The notes under the pieces: generated by a model
The model's database searches: none
The model's input: the letters and a program-made list of their open reading frames with translations, nothing else
Told to the model about the DNA's origin: nothing
Translations under genes and position numbers: made by a program
Source of the DNA: CAVRAZ01 sp963719135
GTDB taxonomy: Bacteria; Pseudomonadota; Gammaproteobacteria; DSM-19610
Reading direction: 5' to 3'
NCBI GenBank assembly: GCA_963719135.1
Contig: CAVRAZ010000001.1
Span: 806,001 to 870,000, forward strand
DNA: 64,000 bases
In this document: positions 62,233 through 64,000 of the stretch, piece by piece
Layout of the letters: every line of letters starts with the position of its first letter
How positions within the stretch are numbered: position 1 is the stretch's first letter

Positions 62233-64000
62233 CTAGGCTGTGGATTCCTTGCGCGGATGTTCCGCAATCAGACCCCGCACCAGCTCATACAGCGCGGCGG
62301 TATCAACCGGTTTGCTCACCAGCGCCTTGATACCCGCCCGGGTTACCTGCTGCCCGGTGATTTCGTCGCTATAGCCCGTGTAGAGGATCACAGGCAGGTC
62401 GGGCCGCAGCCCGAGCAGTTGCTGTGCGACTTCAAGCCCCGTCATCCCGGGCATGGTCTGGTCAAGAATCACCAGGTCGTAGCGGTCGGGTTCATCGCTG
62501 AATTGCCTGCAGGCATCAACGCTGCTGTTGAAAACGGTGACTGCGAGACCCCAGTCCTCCAGCAGGTCCCGCATGAACTCGCTGACCGCATTCTCGTCAT
62601 CCACCAGCAGCAACCGGCCTTGCAGTCCAGGCAGAGCACGTTTCGCAGTATCGGCCTCGACTGCTTCTGCAGTGGCAGTGTCGGTGTCGGTCGCAAGCGG
62701 CGGCAACAAAATCCGCAATGCACTCCCCGCGCCGGGTTCAGAGTCAATCAGCAGGTGTCCCAGGTGTTCGTGGATGATACCATGGACCATCGACAGCCCC
62801 ATGCCGCTGCCCTGCCCAACTTCCTTGGTCGTAAAGAACGGCTCGAACATGCGCGCCTGCAACTCCGGGGTAATGCCCGTCCCCGTGTCGCTGACCGTCA
62901 CCTCGACAAAGTCACCACTCACGGTCTGGCGGCAGGATGCACATGCGCAACCCTCGAGAGTCACTTGGCGCAGGCTGAAGGTCAGTGTACCGTGCCCCTG
63001 CATTGCATCACGCGCATTGATGCACAGGTTCATCAGCACCTGCTCGAGCTGAACCGGGTCCACCATCACTTCCGGCACCTCAGCTGCCAGGTCGGTACGA
63101 ATCACAACGCTCGACGGCAAGGTGGTTTCCAGCAAACCGATCCAGTCCCGGATCAGTGGCCCAGGCGACACCGGCCGGGATTCACCGCGCTGCCCACGGC
63201 TGAAGGTCAGCATCTGCTGGATCAAGTCACGTGCACGCGCACCGGATCGTTGCGCGCGGTCGAGGTAGCGTGACAGCTTTTCATCACTCAGTGGCTCGAC
63301 CCGCTCTGCAGCAAGCAGCACGTAGCCCATCATGGCCGTCAGGATGTTGTTGAAGTCGTGCGCAATACCGCCCGTGAGCTGGCCGATGGCTTCCATTTTC
63401 TGCGCCTGCTGCAACTGCGTTTCCAGTTCGCGGCGCTTGTTTTCTGCTTCCCAACGTTCCGTGATGTCGCGGATGTAACCGATCAGGATTTCGCTGTCGG
63501 TTCCTGGCGCCACATCGATTGCCAGCTCCACGGGGAACTCACTGCCGTCGGCCCGCATAAGGACCAACTCGACCCGGTTGCCCAGGAAGGCGCCGGTTCC
63601 GCTCGCGCGGAACTGCGCCATACCCTGCTCATAGTACTTACGATAGCGTTGCGGCACGATCAGCGGCGCAATCTGCGTGCCCATCACATCGGCCTTGCGA
63701 TAGCCAAAGCACTGCTCGGCCGCCGGGTTGAATTCAAGGATACGACCGTCGCGGTCAGTTGCGACAATGCCGTCAATGGACGAAACCAGCGTTGAGCGCA
63801 GCCGGTGTTCGCTGATGTGAAGCTCGTGTTCTTTCTCGCTGCGCGCCTGGTCCGCCTGCCGACGTTCGAGTTCAACCGCGGCACGCACGGAGAAGATCTT
63901 CAGCAGGTCTTCCGTCAACGCCTTGTCCTGTAACGGCTTGCGGTTGGCGATGGCCATGAGCCCGAGCACCTCGCCCCGGGAATCATAGAGCGGAATGCCG
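62233..64000 (-). CDS. Hybrid PAS sensor histidine kinase with receiver domain (5' end outside window)
   Basis: At least 588 residues; the frame is open to the window edge, and GIPLYDSRGEVLGLMAIANRKPL at the edge is the end of a GAF-type domain. A coiled linker follows, then a PAS domain (STLVSSIDGIVATDRDGRILEFNPAAEQCFGY). The histidine phosphotransfer helix is GGIAHDFNNILTAMMGY, with N box NLCINARDAM, G1 VSDTGTGI and G2 GSGMGLSMVHGII. The C-terminal receiver has LLVDDENAVS and phospho-acceptor Asp in LVILDQTMPGMTG. GCACASC in the ATPase domain is an unusual Cys cluster. Same strand as and upstream of the diiron cluster. Confidence 0.93.
   Translation of the reverse strand, partial: GIPLYDSRGEVLGLMAIANRKPLQDKALTEDLLKIFSVRAAVELERRQADQARSEKEHELHISEHRLRSTLVSSIDGIVATDRDGRILEFNPAAEQCFGYRKADVMGTQIAPLIVPQRYRKYYEQGMAQFRASGTGAFLGNRVELVLMRADGSEFPVELAIDVAPGTDSEILIGYIRDITERWEAENKRRELETQLQQAQKMEAIGQLTGGIAHDFNNILTAMMGYVLLAAERVEPLSDEKLSRYLDRAQRSGARARDLIQQMLTFSRGQRGESRPVSPGPLIRDWIGLLETTLPSSVVIRTDLAAEVPEVMVDPVQLEQVLMNLCINARDAMQGHGTLTFSLRQVTLEGCACASCRQTVSGDFVEVTVSDTGTGITPELQARMFEPFFTTKEVGQGSGMGLSMVHGIIHEHLGHLLIDSEPGAGSALRILLPPLATDTDTATAEAVEADTAKRALPGLQGRLLLVDDENAVSEFMRDLLEDWGLAVTVFNSSVDACRQFSDEPDRYDLVILDQTMPGMTGLEVAQQLLGLRPDLPVILYTGYSDEITGQQVTRAGIKALVSKPVDTAALYELVRGLIAEHPRKESTA

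Overview
The window is high-GC chromosomal DNA of a gammaproteobacterium, most likely a sulfur-oxidising, Chromatiales-like lineage. The signs are a 14-subunit-type nuo operon with separate nuoC and nuoD, a SorAB-type sulfite dehydrogenase, and Gly/Tyr-rich exported proteins resembling sulfur-globule coat proteins. I infer the lineage from gene content only.

Region 1 (1-12,114, minus strand) is the nuo operon for respiratory complex I: nuoA, C, D, E, F, G, H, I, J, K and the 5' 581 codons of nuoL. nuoB is absent from its usual place between nuoA and nuoC, where only 13 bases remain. Four of the junctions are stretched by inserts bounded by imperfect inverted repeats rich in GAAGGAC/ACAAAGGAC. 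One insert, between nuoJ and nuoK, carries a GxxExxY-family gene.

Region 2 (12.4-23.3 kb) holds a Tyr-rich lipoprotein, two Gly/Tyr/Pro-rich exported proteins (one sulfur-globule-like), an operon of a membrane-anchored pentaheme cytochrome-TPR protein, an ASPIC/UnbV FG-GAP protein and a TPR protein, and a lipoprotein.

Region 3 (23.5-34.1 kb, plus strand) is an ABC importer, two DUF1989 proteins, a biotin-dependent carboxylase and allophanate hydrolase. These would usually be annotated as urea amidolyase genes. A clear guanidine-I (ykkC) riboswitch precedes the operon, so the pathway is better read as guanidine import and breakdown (guanidine carboxylase, carboxyguanidine deiminase, allophanate hydrolase). 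The riboswitch contains an unusual palindromic expansion. The operon is interrupted by a nested pair of palindromic elements, one a 143-bp MITE with an 11-bp target duplication.

Region 4 (34.4-47.6 kb) holds two DUF4398-type envelope lipoproteins (one with an OmpA domain), RimK with a succinylglutamate-desuccinylase-like partner, a metallophosphoesterase, a broken betaine-lipid synthase gene (4-bp duplication plus missing SAM site), an MscS-like protein, a cytochrome b561/YedY-like pair, a DUF599 protein and SorAB.

Region 5 (48-59 kb) is accessory and decayed: a ZIP transporter between a tRNA-3'-end-like att remnant and a dead integrase, an IS1380-family element, a surface-polysaccharide operon (GT2, radical SAM, GT2, polysaccharide deacetylase), a dead flippase, a Cys-rich secreted ORF split by an amber codon, a sulfotransferase, and IS4/IS200 fragments.

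Region 6 (59.4-64 kb, minus strand) is a four-gene cluster (small ferredoxin-fold protein, diiron oxygenase-like protein, ArsM-like methyltransferase, small membrane protein) downstream of a hybrid sensor kinase that runs off the window. Three 11-bp-phased repeats lie in the region upstream of the cluster.
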